Source: Dactylonectria macrodidyma (Eukaryota > Ascomycota > Sordariomycetes > Hypocreales > Nectriaceae). From it: a stretch of DNA of 64,000 nucleotides. Positions 35,462 through 46,150 of the stretch are shown here, piece by piece. The stretch is taken from NCBI GenBank assembly GCA_020744425.1, contig JAGMUV010000001.1, positions 6,820,001 through 6,884,000 of the forward strand, read 5' to 3'. The notes under the pieces are model-generated. The model made no database searches, was not told where the DNA came from, and saw nothing but the letters and a program-made list of their open reading frames with translations. The stretch's first letter is position 1, and every line of letters starts with the position of its first letter. A program made the translations under genes and the position numbers.

Positions 35462-36858
35462 ATGACGTTCAACATTCTCATCACCGGAGCTGCTGGTTAC
35501 ATGTAAGCTTAGCAGTCCATGTTTTCTATCTTTTCCGGGGAATGCTGACATCTGAGGTAGTGGTGGCACTCTGATCAACACCTTACTCTCAGCTGAACAA
35601 ACCAACATCGCGCACCAGCAAATCGTTGCCGCTGTGAGAAGCGACGAGCAGAAACGCAGCTTATCTACCTTGGCCTCAGAGTCGCCAGTCTGGATTTGAG
35701 CGATACTGAACAGACGACCAAGGTCATCTTAGAGCATAGCAGTATGGATATCCATGGTTGCCGATTATGTGATGCCCGCTGACCAGACTAGTCGATCTCG
35801 TTATCCATTGTGCCAGTGCAGACAATGCATCATTGGCTAGGCCATTACTCTTGGGCCTCAAGAGGAGGATACAAGAGTTGGGCAAGGAGACATACTTTGT
35901 TCATGTAAGTAACACTGTAAGGAATTGATGTTCTCAGATTGCCCGCTGACTGATATCTGTCTGGCTCATGCAGACCTCTGGTGCAAGTGCCTTTGCCGAC
36001 AAGACTGGCTGGCACCACGGTCCAGTAAGAGATACCGATCCGGTGCACGACCTCATGAAGCAAATCAAAACCCCGTACGTGATTCGAGAGACTGATATCG
36101 CGGTGCTCGAATACGCGCTTGAATGCAATGTGACCACCTTTATGGTGGTTCCACCTCTAGTCTGTAAGCATGACAAATGGTCCAAGGGTTAATGGTCTTT
36201 GAGTGAAGCCATCAATTAATACGTAGATGGTAGATGGTCGAGGCACTGGCGAGTGCAAGCGAGCATCCTTTATTCTCCCTACCACCATCCACGCATGCAT
36301 TACAAACAAGGCCGTCTACCGGTTTCCCGAGGACAGCGTACGTTCTTCAGTTTTCTTATTCGCGCATCCCATTTTTTGATACTGATACCCTGAAGGAATG
36401 GCCTGGAATACATGTCGTTGATCTCGCGCGCTTCTATATCAGTCTTGCAATTTCCATCGTCCAGCGCAAGGCTCTTCCCAGCGGTCGCGACGGATACTTT
36501 TTCACCTCGGCCCACAAGGTGTCTTGGCCCAAGACTCTCGATCGCCTCGCTGCCGTCTTGTACGCAAGAGACCTTGTGTCGCAGCCTAATGTCAAAGCCT
36601 GGCCTAGCGAGGAATTGGCTTGCAAGAGCTTAGGTCTTCCGCCTCAATATGTGCAACTTGGATGGAACTCAAGGTACATCAATGACTCTGTCAAGGGCAC
36701 GTCTTCTAAACTGAGGCTGACTGTCACACGCAACACGTAGCTCCATCTGCATCTCTGAAAGATGCCAGCTATTTGATTGGATGCCTCGATGGGACGAGCA
36801 AAGGTTTCTAAAAGACATGGACGACGAGGTTCAGGCTGTGCTGGAAGCCTCCACATAA
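35462..36858 (+). pseudogene. NmrA/NAD-dependent epimerase-like reductase with a single-base frameshift
   Basis: Rossmann-fold NAD(P)-dependent reductase or epimerase, opening with ILITGAAGYIGG (GxxGxxG). Exons 35462-35502, 35561-35741, 35792-35904, 35974-36163, 36234-36337, 36396-36673 and 36741-36858 have good splice sites. They total 1025 nt, exactly one base short of 342 codons. The break lies at about 35683: the frame before it ends at a TGA near 35698, while one frame over the expected LRVASLDLSDTEQ follows at once. Downstream everything is conserved: VIHCAS, TSGASAF (Ser of the catalytic region), FMVVPPLVYGRGTG and HVVDLARFYISLA. The usual YxxxK is not obvious, as in NmrA-like members. 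It may be a recent pseudogene, a programmed or sequencing error, or use an unseen micro-exon. Confidence 0.75.
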
Positions 36859-37449
36859 TTGAGCCGTCGAGGTTCTTGATTGTGGCTGAGTGCATTGTGC
36901 CAACCATTGGTAGAAGACAGAAGACATGGATCATTGTGCGACAGGCTCCATCATCCCACAAAGGCCCAGTCTTATTAGTCAAGGATTGAACAGACGCCCT
37001 GCGGCGTAAGCCGCCCTTAGCAACCTGTGAGGGATGCATCTTAGCGCCTGGACAAGGCATCTTGATTGGGGGCGGAGCAACCAACGGTCCATACAAAAGT
37101 CGAGCAAGGCAAACACAGACCCCATTGATGAAAAGAGGCCCAATTTACGCGCTGCCTTGATCCCTGCTGCGTCCATGCGTACGGGTGCAAGGCAAATTTA
37201 GACTTGAAACGGGCTGACCAGTATTACCCATGCCATTTTCATTCCTCCGCTTGTTTAAATGGTGTGGTGCCCACTCTCATCATGTTTTGTCGACCTGTTT
37301 GTTTGTATCCCGACATTAAACAAGCCAGTTTTCCATTTTGATCCTCACCTTCACCTTCAATCAGTTTGAACTTCAACGTGGGACAATCGCACAAGACAGC
37401 AACATCCACGCAACACCGAGCCACCACACATCTCCACATCCACCACAAC
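36859..37449. other. Intergenic
   Basis: 591 bp, including a CA-rich stretch (37380-37450) that is probably the 5' leader of the small membrane protein gene. No gene recognised. Confidence 0.5.
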
Positions 37450-37872
37450 ATGGCCCATCTTGGTAGGCAAGACGAGAGCTATCACCAGCTCATCGATCAA
37501 CCAGCAGAGCGCACTGCCTACAGCAGTACGATTTCCCTCATATTCCCCCCTAAATTTTATAGATTCTGACCTCCTCCGATAGATCAATATGACAACAGCC
37601 ATCTCGAAGGCCGCCCTGGCCAACCCCCCGTCAGACCAAGACCAGTCTTCAAAACCTCGGACAAAATCTCCTTCGTCTTCATCGTCATCATGCAACTGGC
37701 CTACATCGCAATTCTTGTTTTGATATTAAGGAGGTGGAACGGCTGGGACCACGCGTCGACCAGCGACAAGATCTGGCTGATTGGAGGATCCGTTGTCGTC
37801 GCACTTACAATCATTTACGAGGTCCGGTTCTTCTTGTTTTGGCGCAAGGCCAGAAAAGGCATTGTTTCATGA
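37450..37872 (+). CDS. Small two-transmembrane protein, function unknown
   Basis: Two exons, 37450-37525 and 37583-37872, sum to 122 codons (121 aa). The join is supported by a branch-like CTGAC and by the continuous protein-like reading across it. The N-terminal 55 residues are polar, with a Gly/Pro-rich stretch (GRPGQPPVRPRPVFK). Two hydrophobic segments follow: FVFIVIMQLAYIAILVLIL and IWLIGGSVVVALTIIYEVRF, with a short WNGWDHAST loop and a basic tail (WRKARKG). This gives a hairpin with both ends probably in the cytosol. I recognise no family. The CA-rich leader and consensus start context (CACAACATGG) support translation. Confidence 0.68.
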
Positions 37873-38307
37873 TGCAGTGGGGCAAAGTCGGGTGGAGTTT
37901 GGAGTTTTAGCGACAGAACAGGAAGAAGTTCGTCAAGGAACATTGATATGACGGTCAAATGAGGGCATTTATAACGCTAACCGCCTTCTTGTCTAAGGGG
38001 CTGGCTGTCCGCTCCATCAAGGGAGAGTTGCTGCTGCCACGAAGTCAAAAAAAGCACAATTTATAGGTAGACAGACAATGCCAAACATCTTTGGGATCTT
38101 TAGAGGCAAAGTGTATATCGAGTGTGAAAAAAATTGGACTGCAACTAGATATTGATTCATATGAATCTGAAACTCACCCGAGTTTCAGTTTAATGGCGTG
38201 TCTACTCGGCACTGCTGCTACCCCATAGTATAAAAAAAAAGAAGTAGGGTCTTGTTTGTATGCACTGACTACATGAGACCATACTCAGAGTAAAAACAGC
38301 AGAATTG
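37873..38307. other. Intergenic between convergent genes
   Basis: 435 bp holding the 3' ends of the two-TM protein gene and con-10. Short poly-A run at 38230. Nothing else seen. Confidence 0.5.
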
Positions 38308-38637
38308 TTAAGAAGCCAATCCACCCTTTCGACCAGCCTCCTTTGCCTTCTCGCTTCCTGGCTCGAAAGAACCCGATGAGGCCTTTCCGCCCTTGGACGC
38401 AATGTCATGCTGCATATTGTCAACACTTAATGGACACTCTTTATTTGCCCATACTAACCTGTTTATCAGCGTCCATACTGGCAAAACCACCACTGTGGCT
38501 GGCCTTGCCGCCCTTAGAAGCGATTTCTTGAACCTCCTCCTTTGGTCTACATCCTCATATTAGCACCTCCCAATGACGCACACGTAGAATTAAACTTGCC
38601 GGTTAGCGAAGTTACCGGGGTTATCGTTGTTGGACAT
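38308..38637 (-). CDS. con-10: Con-10-like stress/conidiation protein with KGG repeats
   Basis: Small hydrophilic protein of the KGG (stress-induced, conidiation-specific protein 10) family, made during conidiation and stress in Neurospora and relatives. Exons 38637-38600, 38546-38459 and 38409-38308 sum to 76 codons (75 aa). Repeated motifs are EIASKGGKASHSGGF, DIASKGGKASSGSF and EAGRKGGLAS. Intron 1 is a GC-AG intron: the donor is GCAAGT, the form in which a GC donor is best tolerated. A GT donor two bases on would shift the frame, so the GC site decides the reading. Full length for the family. Cytosolic and probably disordered. Confidence 0.93.
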
Positions 38638-39305
38638 ATTGAACAGTCTTGCGCGTAGGTAATAATCAATTGAACATTAACCTGGCGACGGTCGTCCGCA
38701 ATATATAATCTCAAGAACCAGACCAGGAATAGACCAGGATCAAGGGGTCCCTGAACATTAGGTCATTGATTACGGAAGTTTGAAGTAGCAGCAGCGACTT
38801 CAACTACCATCTCCGAAACTGTTGATGCAGTTATGAGCTTTGATGAGGTCATAGACAACGGATCCGATGATGCACAACTGATGATGATCACTCCGAACAA
38901 AAAGTGGATTTGGTTCCATGCGAATTCCGTCACTATGACGGAATGATTGATCAATACTTTCTGGTTCCACTGCTACGCATTGACTATATTTACAGGGCCG
39001 CAATTGCTGTGGGAAAATTGATGAATGTTTGAATCGAGATACCCATAGACACCACAGTTCTATCAATAAGCTACAGGCCACAATATTGTTTATTAGTTTA
39101 AGCACGTGTAGCTAGAGCTGTAAGCTAAGGTCGCCCATTGCTTGGCCTGTCTTTGTTGTACTGTAATATAGTCCTGCTAATCTATCTATATCCATCATCA
39201 ATTGAGCGTGCGATTTTCTACCTGTGATTCCATCGGACCTCGTCCACGCCTGACTTGGATACGAATCAGACATATTATCCATGTGGCCTGTGCTCGTACC
39301 ATTAA
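38638..39305. other. Intergenic, con-10 promoter
   Basis: 668 bp upstream of con-10. AT-rich TATA-like ATATATAAT lies near 38700 on the + strand. No gene recognised. Confidence 0.45.
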
Positions 39306-39770
39306 CAAAATCATTCTAGACTACTTCGAATAACGTCGCTTTCTAACCATGACATAAAAGAGACTTCTCGTCGTAAATACCGCGAAAGACTTGCTTCTTC
39401 TTTTCTACATCTTCGGGCGAAAGATGAATATGCGTCGCAATCCCTGACGATATTAGCCGAGTGTCTTGTATCTGCCAATGAATATTTTACATTCAAACAT
39501 GGCAGCACCCCATCCAATGCGATCCGCAATGAACCGCTGTCCTTTCAGCAAGTTACAGAAGACCCAACCATTCAAGCTGTCTTTACCGCTGGCGTACGTA
39601 GAGCACATGCCCTTCAACTTTTGTGGGATGAATCGGCCCTCTGCACCCCTGGGTACGAAAAGTTCCAGTGGATAATGCAAGCCGCTAGCACCGACAGCAA
39701 GACACCGTACCCCAGTGTGCAGAAGCCTTTGAAGGTATCTGATGGCCAGATAATTCCATCACGACCCTAA
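39306..39770 (+). other. 154-codon open frame without an ATG start
   Basis: Uninterrupted frame from after a TAA at 39303 to the TAA at 39768-39770, with no in-frame ATG before its last fifth. Codon use and composition look protein-like: for example KYRERLASSFLHLRAKDEYA, TEDPTIQAVFTAGVRRAHALQ and CTPGYEKFQWIMQAAS. The first basic-helical part could recall a bHLH half, but I cannot place the family. It could be an internal or terminal exon of a gene whose other exons I did not find, or a gene fragment. Strand is chosen by the quality of the reading only. Confidence 0.35.
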
Positions 39771-41258
39771 TGGTAATAGTATTAGAAATATTCAGCACCT
39801 AATCCCGTCCCTGCATACCTGGTCGAAGAAGTCACAGTGCTGCTGGAGAACCTGAATTATGAGGACGTAAGCTCGGCCTAAATAAGTTGAAGTAGTATTA
39901 CTCGATGTGAGCAATGTTTTGGTAGACCAACTTACTGTTTAGTGCTTATGATTCTCTGTCCAGCCCCCATTCGTTGTCCCCTCTGGTCGTTCGTAGGTTG
40001 TAGCAATATTGACCCTAGCCGTCCCTGAATTTCACCTTAGTAAGCTTGTTGGCAACATTCACCTAGTCATTATGACGTCGTACCTGTATGTGGTAGCCGG
40101 ACTTTCTCATCGGGTTGCCAAAATGGTTCTCGCTTCTCCGTCACTGGCACAGCCGGGACCGAGGTGCACACTAGCACCTTTGATTGAGGTTTCTGATCCA
40201 TGTGGCCCCGATCGACGACGTTTTCAAATTCTATGGTAATGAGCTAACGAAAGAGATAACGAACTAGCAAAGATGACGAGTTATGGGTAAATGCATAGTC
40301 GAGATGGTGCTAGCCTCTTCTTCCAATGTGAGGCTCTAGTTTAAGTATGAGTTGAGTGCACCATCGTGACGTAACTGATCGACAGCCATGGTTCTATGAT
40401 GCTCTTCTCTTACATACAAGACGTATAGAGCACACTTAGAATAGACCCCTCATAAATCAGCGCATCGAATAATTGAATGGGAAATTTGCGCCTAGATTGC
40501 GTCATAGCGCGGTCTCTGAAACTTGGCCATTGCCAAATCAGGATCATTGCGTAGTCTATCTGCTTAAGTTAACTTACCTGGACGTTCAAAATGCAGATCA
40601 GAGAAAACCGTACTAGATCTAGCCTTCCCAAGCATGAACTGATATCTTTTGAGGAGCTGGAACCACATGGCGTGCCACTTTCACTGAAAAGCCAGTATCC
40701 TCCAGGCAAAGAGCGTCGGGCGAATCTGTTGAAGCACACAAAGACAGAGCTGGTAAAGGGGGTCTGGCAATTGTTTATATACATGTCCTGCAGCGCGTCG
40801 TCATTATCTTCGACTGGAGGAGGTCCATGTAGGACTTTGCTACATCCTCCTGTATTGGAAATCCTCCAGATGGCTCAGTGGAGCTGGCTATTAGTCCATC
40901 TGCTGCGAAATCATGACTCGGTGATGAGTACTATGGGCCTGCTATGTAATTTAAGTCGCCTGCGCTCAAAGCACCACCTTGGCCGTCGCTTAGTCTCATT
41001 CCTTTTTCACGCAGATTAAATATCCTTCTTTATTTCATCCAATAAAAACCTAGGTCAAATTTCAAATACAGTGGCCATTGCAGCTGAAATTTCCGGTGTA
41101 CAGTTGGTTAGAGATGCAATTGGGCTTACTTGACTTAAGGGGTTTTTTCCCTCTAGGAATGGGTTGCTCTGAAATATAACGGAATCTCTGCTACTTGCTT
41201 ATTTATAAGCATATAAATAACATTCTTATTTTCTGATTCATCTAAAATTAGTATTGGC
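39771..41258. other. Gene-poor stretch
   Basis: 1.5 kb with no family recognised. A plus-strand frame at 40591-41019 (142 codons) begins with a credible polar segment but has no homologue I know and no intron support. Possibly relic sequence of the element at 39306. Confidence 0.4.
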
Positions 41259-42491
41259 TTACGTGTTTGTGATATTCTGCTTCGGCGTGCTTTTGGCGCC
41301 ATCAATACTAACTTGGCCAAAGCCGCTATTGTCCCAGAACTCATCCCCCTTGTTCATGCAGTTATTCACAACACAATAGTAGCCGCCGCCACGGTTCTCC
41401 TTATTGGGTGAATTCATCAGAGATTTGGATTTGGAGGACATGTATCGGATCCCAAGGAAATAGTATCTTCTCTCAACAACATCTAGCTTCTTATTAGCTT
41501 TCACCATCCGTTCAATGAGCCTGGGTCCTTACAAGAAGTGTGAGCAATTTTATACCAAATACAGACTGAGTCTCCTGCACGCCCACTGCAAGTGTATTGG
41601 TTTCCAGTAGTCCAGGTTTTCTGGACACTGAGACCAAAGGAAGACCAAAGATTTGTCCCTGCCAGGGCACCCGTCACGCTATAGGATACTGAGAAAGATT
41701 CGGCATCCTGCTTACTAGCAGTACAAGAATCGGCACCTCTGCAATCGATGGGTTCCTAACGGTTAGTGTAAGCAGATACCACCTGGTAAACCATCAGGGT
41801 GGGGTGGATGAGACGACTTGGGAAAACACATACAGATAGCTGCTTATGAAGAAAGCGTTGTATACTTCGGTCTAAAGGCGCTAGAGACTAGCGCACCGGA
41901 GTCGTTTTAGAAGCACATACCTCCCACACGTTTGAGCTTGGTGTGATGAAAAAACCTCTTTTTGAGCTTGGACGCTTCTATAACATCGCCAGAATGTGTG
42001 CTGTAACTTTGGTTGCCCCGAGTTGCATGAAGAGCCGATGTGTACAAGCCCGCGTCCTGAAAACAATTCGATGCGTCTCCCTGCGAGTAATTTTCAACAG
42101 ACCAAGTCATCTTGGAGCATTGGACGACAACAAAGTCTGAGGTGAGTATCTTGGAGCATTGGGGTCTGTGAGAGAATCTAGTTGGTGAATGAACCACAAA
42201 TCTCCTCTTTCCGATGGTGAATTGTCCAGATCCATTTTCATCGACGCGCGAGAAGTCAATGGGGATGTCGGCTTTGAGAAAACTGCCACATGTCTCTGCA
42301 ATCAAGTCGCCACGGGCGGTGTCAAAGACACTAAGAGAGGTATTATTGGATTGCTTTTCGAAACAACAGATGAGGTCAACATCGAGTGAGGGAACTTCAG
42401 TGACAGCAAGGACTGCAGTCATCAATATAGTGAAGATAAAAAAGGTAGCGCATCCCGAAAGCGGGATTTGGATGAAGTATGGGTAGGCCAT
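41259..42491 (-). CDS. Secreted or surface cysteine-containing protein, unknown function
   Basis: Three exons, 42491-41928, 41755-41533 and 41482-41259, sum to 337 codons (336 aa). The N-terminus has a hydrophobic stretch at residues 14-30 (ATFFIFTILMTAVLAV) that fits a signal peptide or anchor. The mature part has scattered Cys residues (PQCSKILTS, VVQCSKMTW, GDASNCFQ, EPIDCRGADSC, QYTCSGRAGDSVCIW, GGYYCVVNNC). The second half, from SFSVSYSVTGALAGTNLWSSFG onward, resembles uncharacterised secreted proteins of hypocrealean fungi, recalled by pattern only. Intron 1 is long (172 bp) with a weak GTGGGA donor, so that join is the least certain. It could be a secreted effector-like protein; no enzyme motif seen. 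Confidence 0.58.
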
Positions 42492-42864
42492 TGATGAGAG
42501 TAAGTGGTTGGTGCTGAACGAATTGAAATCATTTAAAAGGGGATCAAACAGGTTTATTACTCATTTCTCTATCGCTCATGTCGAGTTAAACTTTGAAGTC
42601 ATCACCAAGAGGAAATAAGTTTTTGTTTTCTTTGGGTTCACATAAACTTCAAATTCTCACACGTCGTACTAAAGCAAGCATCGGGACAGCCAAACCCACC
42701 GACAGACTACGGTAGCCAAAAAGTCAAGATTTTACACTGAGTTGTCGAGCATTTCCCCGAGCAAGTAGACAGAAAGTATGATAGAGTGAGTTTTAGAGAC
42801 GGGAGACCTGTCAGACTCATGACAGCAGCATGATCCGTCACCCAATCCAAATTGGAATGTCTTG

Positions 42865-43995
42865 TGCAGTAAAGTTACATGACGGTACAGCGATTAATTG
42901 GGTACAAGACGGTCATTTGATCAGACTGGGCGTCAACCTTTCTATGTCTACTGTGTAGCAGGTGTCCATTGTGTTGCCAAACAAAGTCTATTCAAATCTT
43001 AAAAGATCATAACCCAGGAACTCTAAACTATAAATCCAAACTCCAACTAAACCTATGACCGCAGATTAGCCTTTGCCCAAGGCACCCAAACCTTCCGAAT
43101 GACTCACCTCGCAGCGCCCTCCGCCGTTTGAATCATCCAAAGCAGCCCCAGTAGCTCTATTAGCCATGCCTGGTTCTGGCTAATCTCCGCCGCCTCTACG
43201 TCTACTTCTTCGGTTTCGCGATTGCTATAGGCATTAGAGAGGACCTCGAGCCTCTGCTACTATAAGCAAATAAATTTCTTAATAGGCTGCAGAAAGCAAA
43301 GCTGCGTATATGAATTATATAGGGCATAGTAACCTAAGAGTACTAAATTAATGTAATTATAGTTATTAAGTAGATCTAATTAAGCTATAGTTTTAAAAGT
43401 ATTTATAAAGTAGTTAATATTATATAGTTTACTGAGGAAGTCTTTATAATTATTAAAGTAGTCTATTATAAGGTCTTTAAACTACTAAAAGGGGATAAAG
43501 AAGTCATGATAATAGGCAATAGTGGATACGTTCGCTAGATTAAACGGACTGACGATAGTCCTAATAATAGGTGCAGTCATTTTGAAGAAGGTCTAGAGAG
43601 GAAGAGAATTAGGGCCCGGCTCCTAAGGCCAGCTAGCAAGCAATATATTGATTCAGATATAAGCTTCCTAGCTCGCTTAAGCTAGAAATTCTTAGTCTTA
43701 GGCAACTGTAAAAGCATTAGGTTTAATAAATGCTTAAAATGTGAAGAAAACTGTTTTTTTGACTTCGTGATAGCAGTAACTCGCCCTTGATGGAGCAGAT
43801 AGCCAACTTAGAAGAAGTGTAGCAGGTGTCCCAAATCATCGCCTCAAGCTTCACGCGACAAAGATTTAGCTTTAGGATGACACGTATGCCTAGTCTCGCG
43901 TCGCAGCATTACGTTTCACAGTCTAAGTAAGGACGCATTATGCAGTAAAGTCAGGTGACGGTGCAGGCATCAATTGGGATGCAAGGTGGTCAATC
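42865..43995. repeat. Diverged direct repeats flanking an AT-rich island
   Basis: Copy 1 at about 42865-42920 and copy 2 at about 43942-43996 share GCAGTAAAGT, TGACGGT, CAG, AATTGGG and GGTCA blocks in the same order and spacing (roughly 75% alike over 54 bp by eye). A GTGTAGCAGGTGTCC 15-mer also occurs at about 42954 and 43817. The span between is about 1.08 kb. This could be a decayed element or a duplicated flank. Confidence 0.45.
43260..43760. repeat. AT-rich, TpA-rich island, RIP-like
   Basis: About 500 bp very rich in TA dinucleotides (for example TTAATATTATATAGTTTA), in sharp contrast with the flanks. Such composition is the known result of repeat-induced point mutation of old transposons. 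No coding trace survives. Confidence 0.5.
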
Positions 43996-44345
43996 GAAGA
44001 TGGCTATTCCAATTTATTGTCAAAGGGTGCATTCAACCAGTTCAGTTAGCACCTTGCTAGTGCAGCCAAACCATACAGATTCATGTTAACGACGCTCCTG
44101 CGCGTGAACATAAGCGTTAGCGCGGCGAGGGGGCAAAGGCGCCTCTGATGAGAGTCTGGAAAGAAGTAACCCGTTACTTCCGGGAATGACGATTGTGTGA
44201 GTAGGCTTGAACGCACTGGAGTTCTGGATGCGGCCCTTGGGGTGGCTGATACGAATGCCTTGTTTGCATTGGGTCGATCCTTGTGGCTCCCGCAGGCAGC
44301 TCGGAGACAGGAGGGCGGGACGGAATATGTACATGTACCGGTGGC

Positions 44346-44480
44346 GACATATTGTACATTGTAAACCGTTTGGTGGTTGTGGATAGTACACTGGCTAAGA
44401 GTTAAAGCGAATCCATGGGACGGCATATTGCACACCAAATCATCTAGTGGTTGTGGGTAGGACATTGGCTGGGGGTAGGT
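44346..44480. repeat. Diverged 76-bp tandem duplication
   Basis: GACATATTGTACA with TGGTGGTTGTGGATAG and ACACTGGCT at 44346-44396 recurs as GGCATATTGCACA, TAGTGGTTGTGGGTAG and ACATTGGCT from 44422, a period of 76 bp. Most differences are transitions. Confidence 0.55.
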
Positions 44481-45594
44481 ACTGGTAACTTCGGTCGTGC
44501 CTAGGGGCGCTCTGCTCCCACACTTCTATCGTAGGCGTCAGTATCAGTTGGTTATGGTAGGGCCCGGTAGGATCACATCCTTATCATACGGTATGCAAGA
44601 AGTGACAGTCCCTTCTTAATCTGGCATAAGTAGCGTCGGATGGTCCAGGCCACAAACAGGACGGTGATGGCGAGGAAGACGGTCCATTTGACTATGACGC
44701 CCATCTGCCGTATTCAGTTCAGCAACCCAACATGACGGCCATGGGATCGTTTGCACGCACTGCGGCTTACTAGCTATCCACCGAGACAGGTGCCGTTCGG
44801 CCGTTTGGAGTTGCGAGTTCCAAAGGACGCAGTAGGAAAGCGTTCGGGGCTCGCTGGCCCTAACTGCTCCTCGCCGGATAGAAAGGCACCCTTGCGAGTG
44901 ACATGAAATCTTTGGCAGAGCTCAAACGCAGTCACAAAGAGTCCTGGATGGACGGGATGGTGTACTCTTGCAAAAGCCAGGGAGTCGTCGGTAGGTCTGT
45001 CCAGGTTCGAAGCTGGCTGCGCCGTCAGAAGTCATCCGTCTGCGACGTTCTGGGTTGTCAGTCTGGAGTACTCATCTGTAGCAAAGGAAGAAGAAAAGAA
45101 ACACTAAGGAACATACACGTGATGTCTAGGAAGCCGACTGTGGCCATTTCGTAGAGAAGTCGATGTTCAAGACTAGAGACTGGGAGGGTGGTGAGGGTCA
45201 GGTTATGGTGAAGGTGGCGGAGCGAGGAGCGAGGATGGGACTTTGGAAGCAATGCGAGAGATTGGGCCTACGGCTAAATTCTGGTAAGGACGTCATTAAT
45301 CTGGTAGGGCTACAGGGTATCTATCCATGGGGTTGCAGAAGAACACCACAGAACACTACCATATTTACATCTTTACTGTTAATTGAATAAATTTAGGATA
45401 GGAAGATAATGTAGTTTATATTCGTATTTAGTTTATTTATGGTTTTTTTATATATATTTTATATCCTACCTTAGTAAAAATTTAGCTGTCATTATTAGCT
45501 CTCTTCTATAATAACTATCAATTATATATACTCTGTTTTCCTCCATCTGGGGACCACCCTTGCGGGGCATCTATCTTTAGCATGTATTCTGTCA

Positions 45595-46150
45595 GTCCAC
45601 AACTTGGTCTCTCCTGAATCAGACAGGATGAGTTATGTGGACCAGGTTGATCGAGATAGGTGATCTGGTCTGATCTAACGGTCGCATGGGGCAGAAAGAT
45701 TGATCCCCTTTAGATCCAACTCACCCAGAGATCCACAATTCGAAATGATGGACAATGTCAGACGGACCGATAGGAAAGCTAGTTGTGCATAGGGCCGGAT
45801 CGATATAGTGGTTTCCTTTGAACCTAGAAAGAGACTTCAAACCTAGTCCACCCTCAACAACCAAGACAGGCCTCAACAACCTAGATGACCCTCAACGCCT
45901 AGATCGACGGCTTATGACGGCATCATCAGTTCAAGGGTGTTCAGATCAGCCGGATCATTAGGGATAAATAGCTAGCTTCCTTTCCCCCTAGACAGAGAGA
46001 AAAGACAAGATCTTCCATCATCACCAAGCTGTCTCAACCACTCCTTCCTGTCTGATAGACAATAACAAGTCAAATCCGACTCTATCTCTGACATCCAACA
46101 AGCATTTTACTGCAAAGATCATCATCTGCTAGTTATAAACTATCGCCACT
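45595..46150 (+). mobile_element. Possible solo LTR of a retrotransposon
   Basis: About 550 bp without frames, with repeated CCTCAACAACC blocks at 45850-45900, then GGATAAATAGCTAGC (TATA-like) followed by a CTAGACAGAGAGAAAAGAC tract and a C/A-rich leader. This order (U3 with short repeats, TATA, purine-rich R, leader) is how fungal gypsy-type LTRs look. Exact ends, target-site duplication and a second copy are not seen in the window. Tentative. Confidence 0.3.

Noticed and set aside
40591..41019. 142-codon plus-strand frame
   Set aside because: First 40 residues look plausible but the rest is Ser/Leu-rich chance-like sequence; no homologue known to me.
43260..43760. Centromere or origin interpretation of the AT-rich island
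   Set aside because: Only about 500 bp long and near gene-rich DNA; RIP-like decay of a repeat explains it better.
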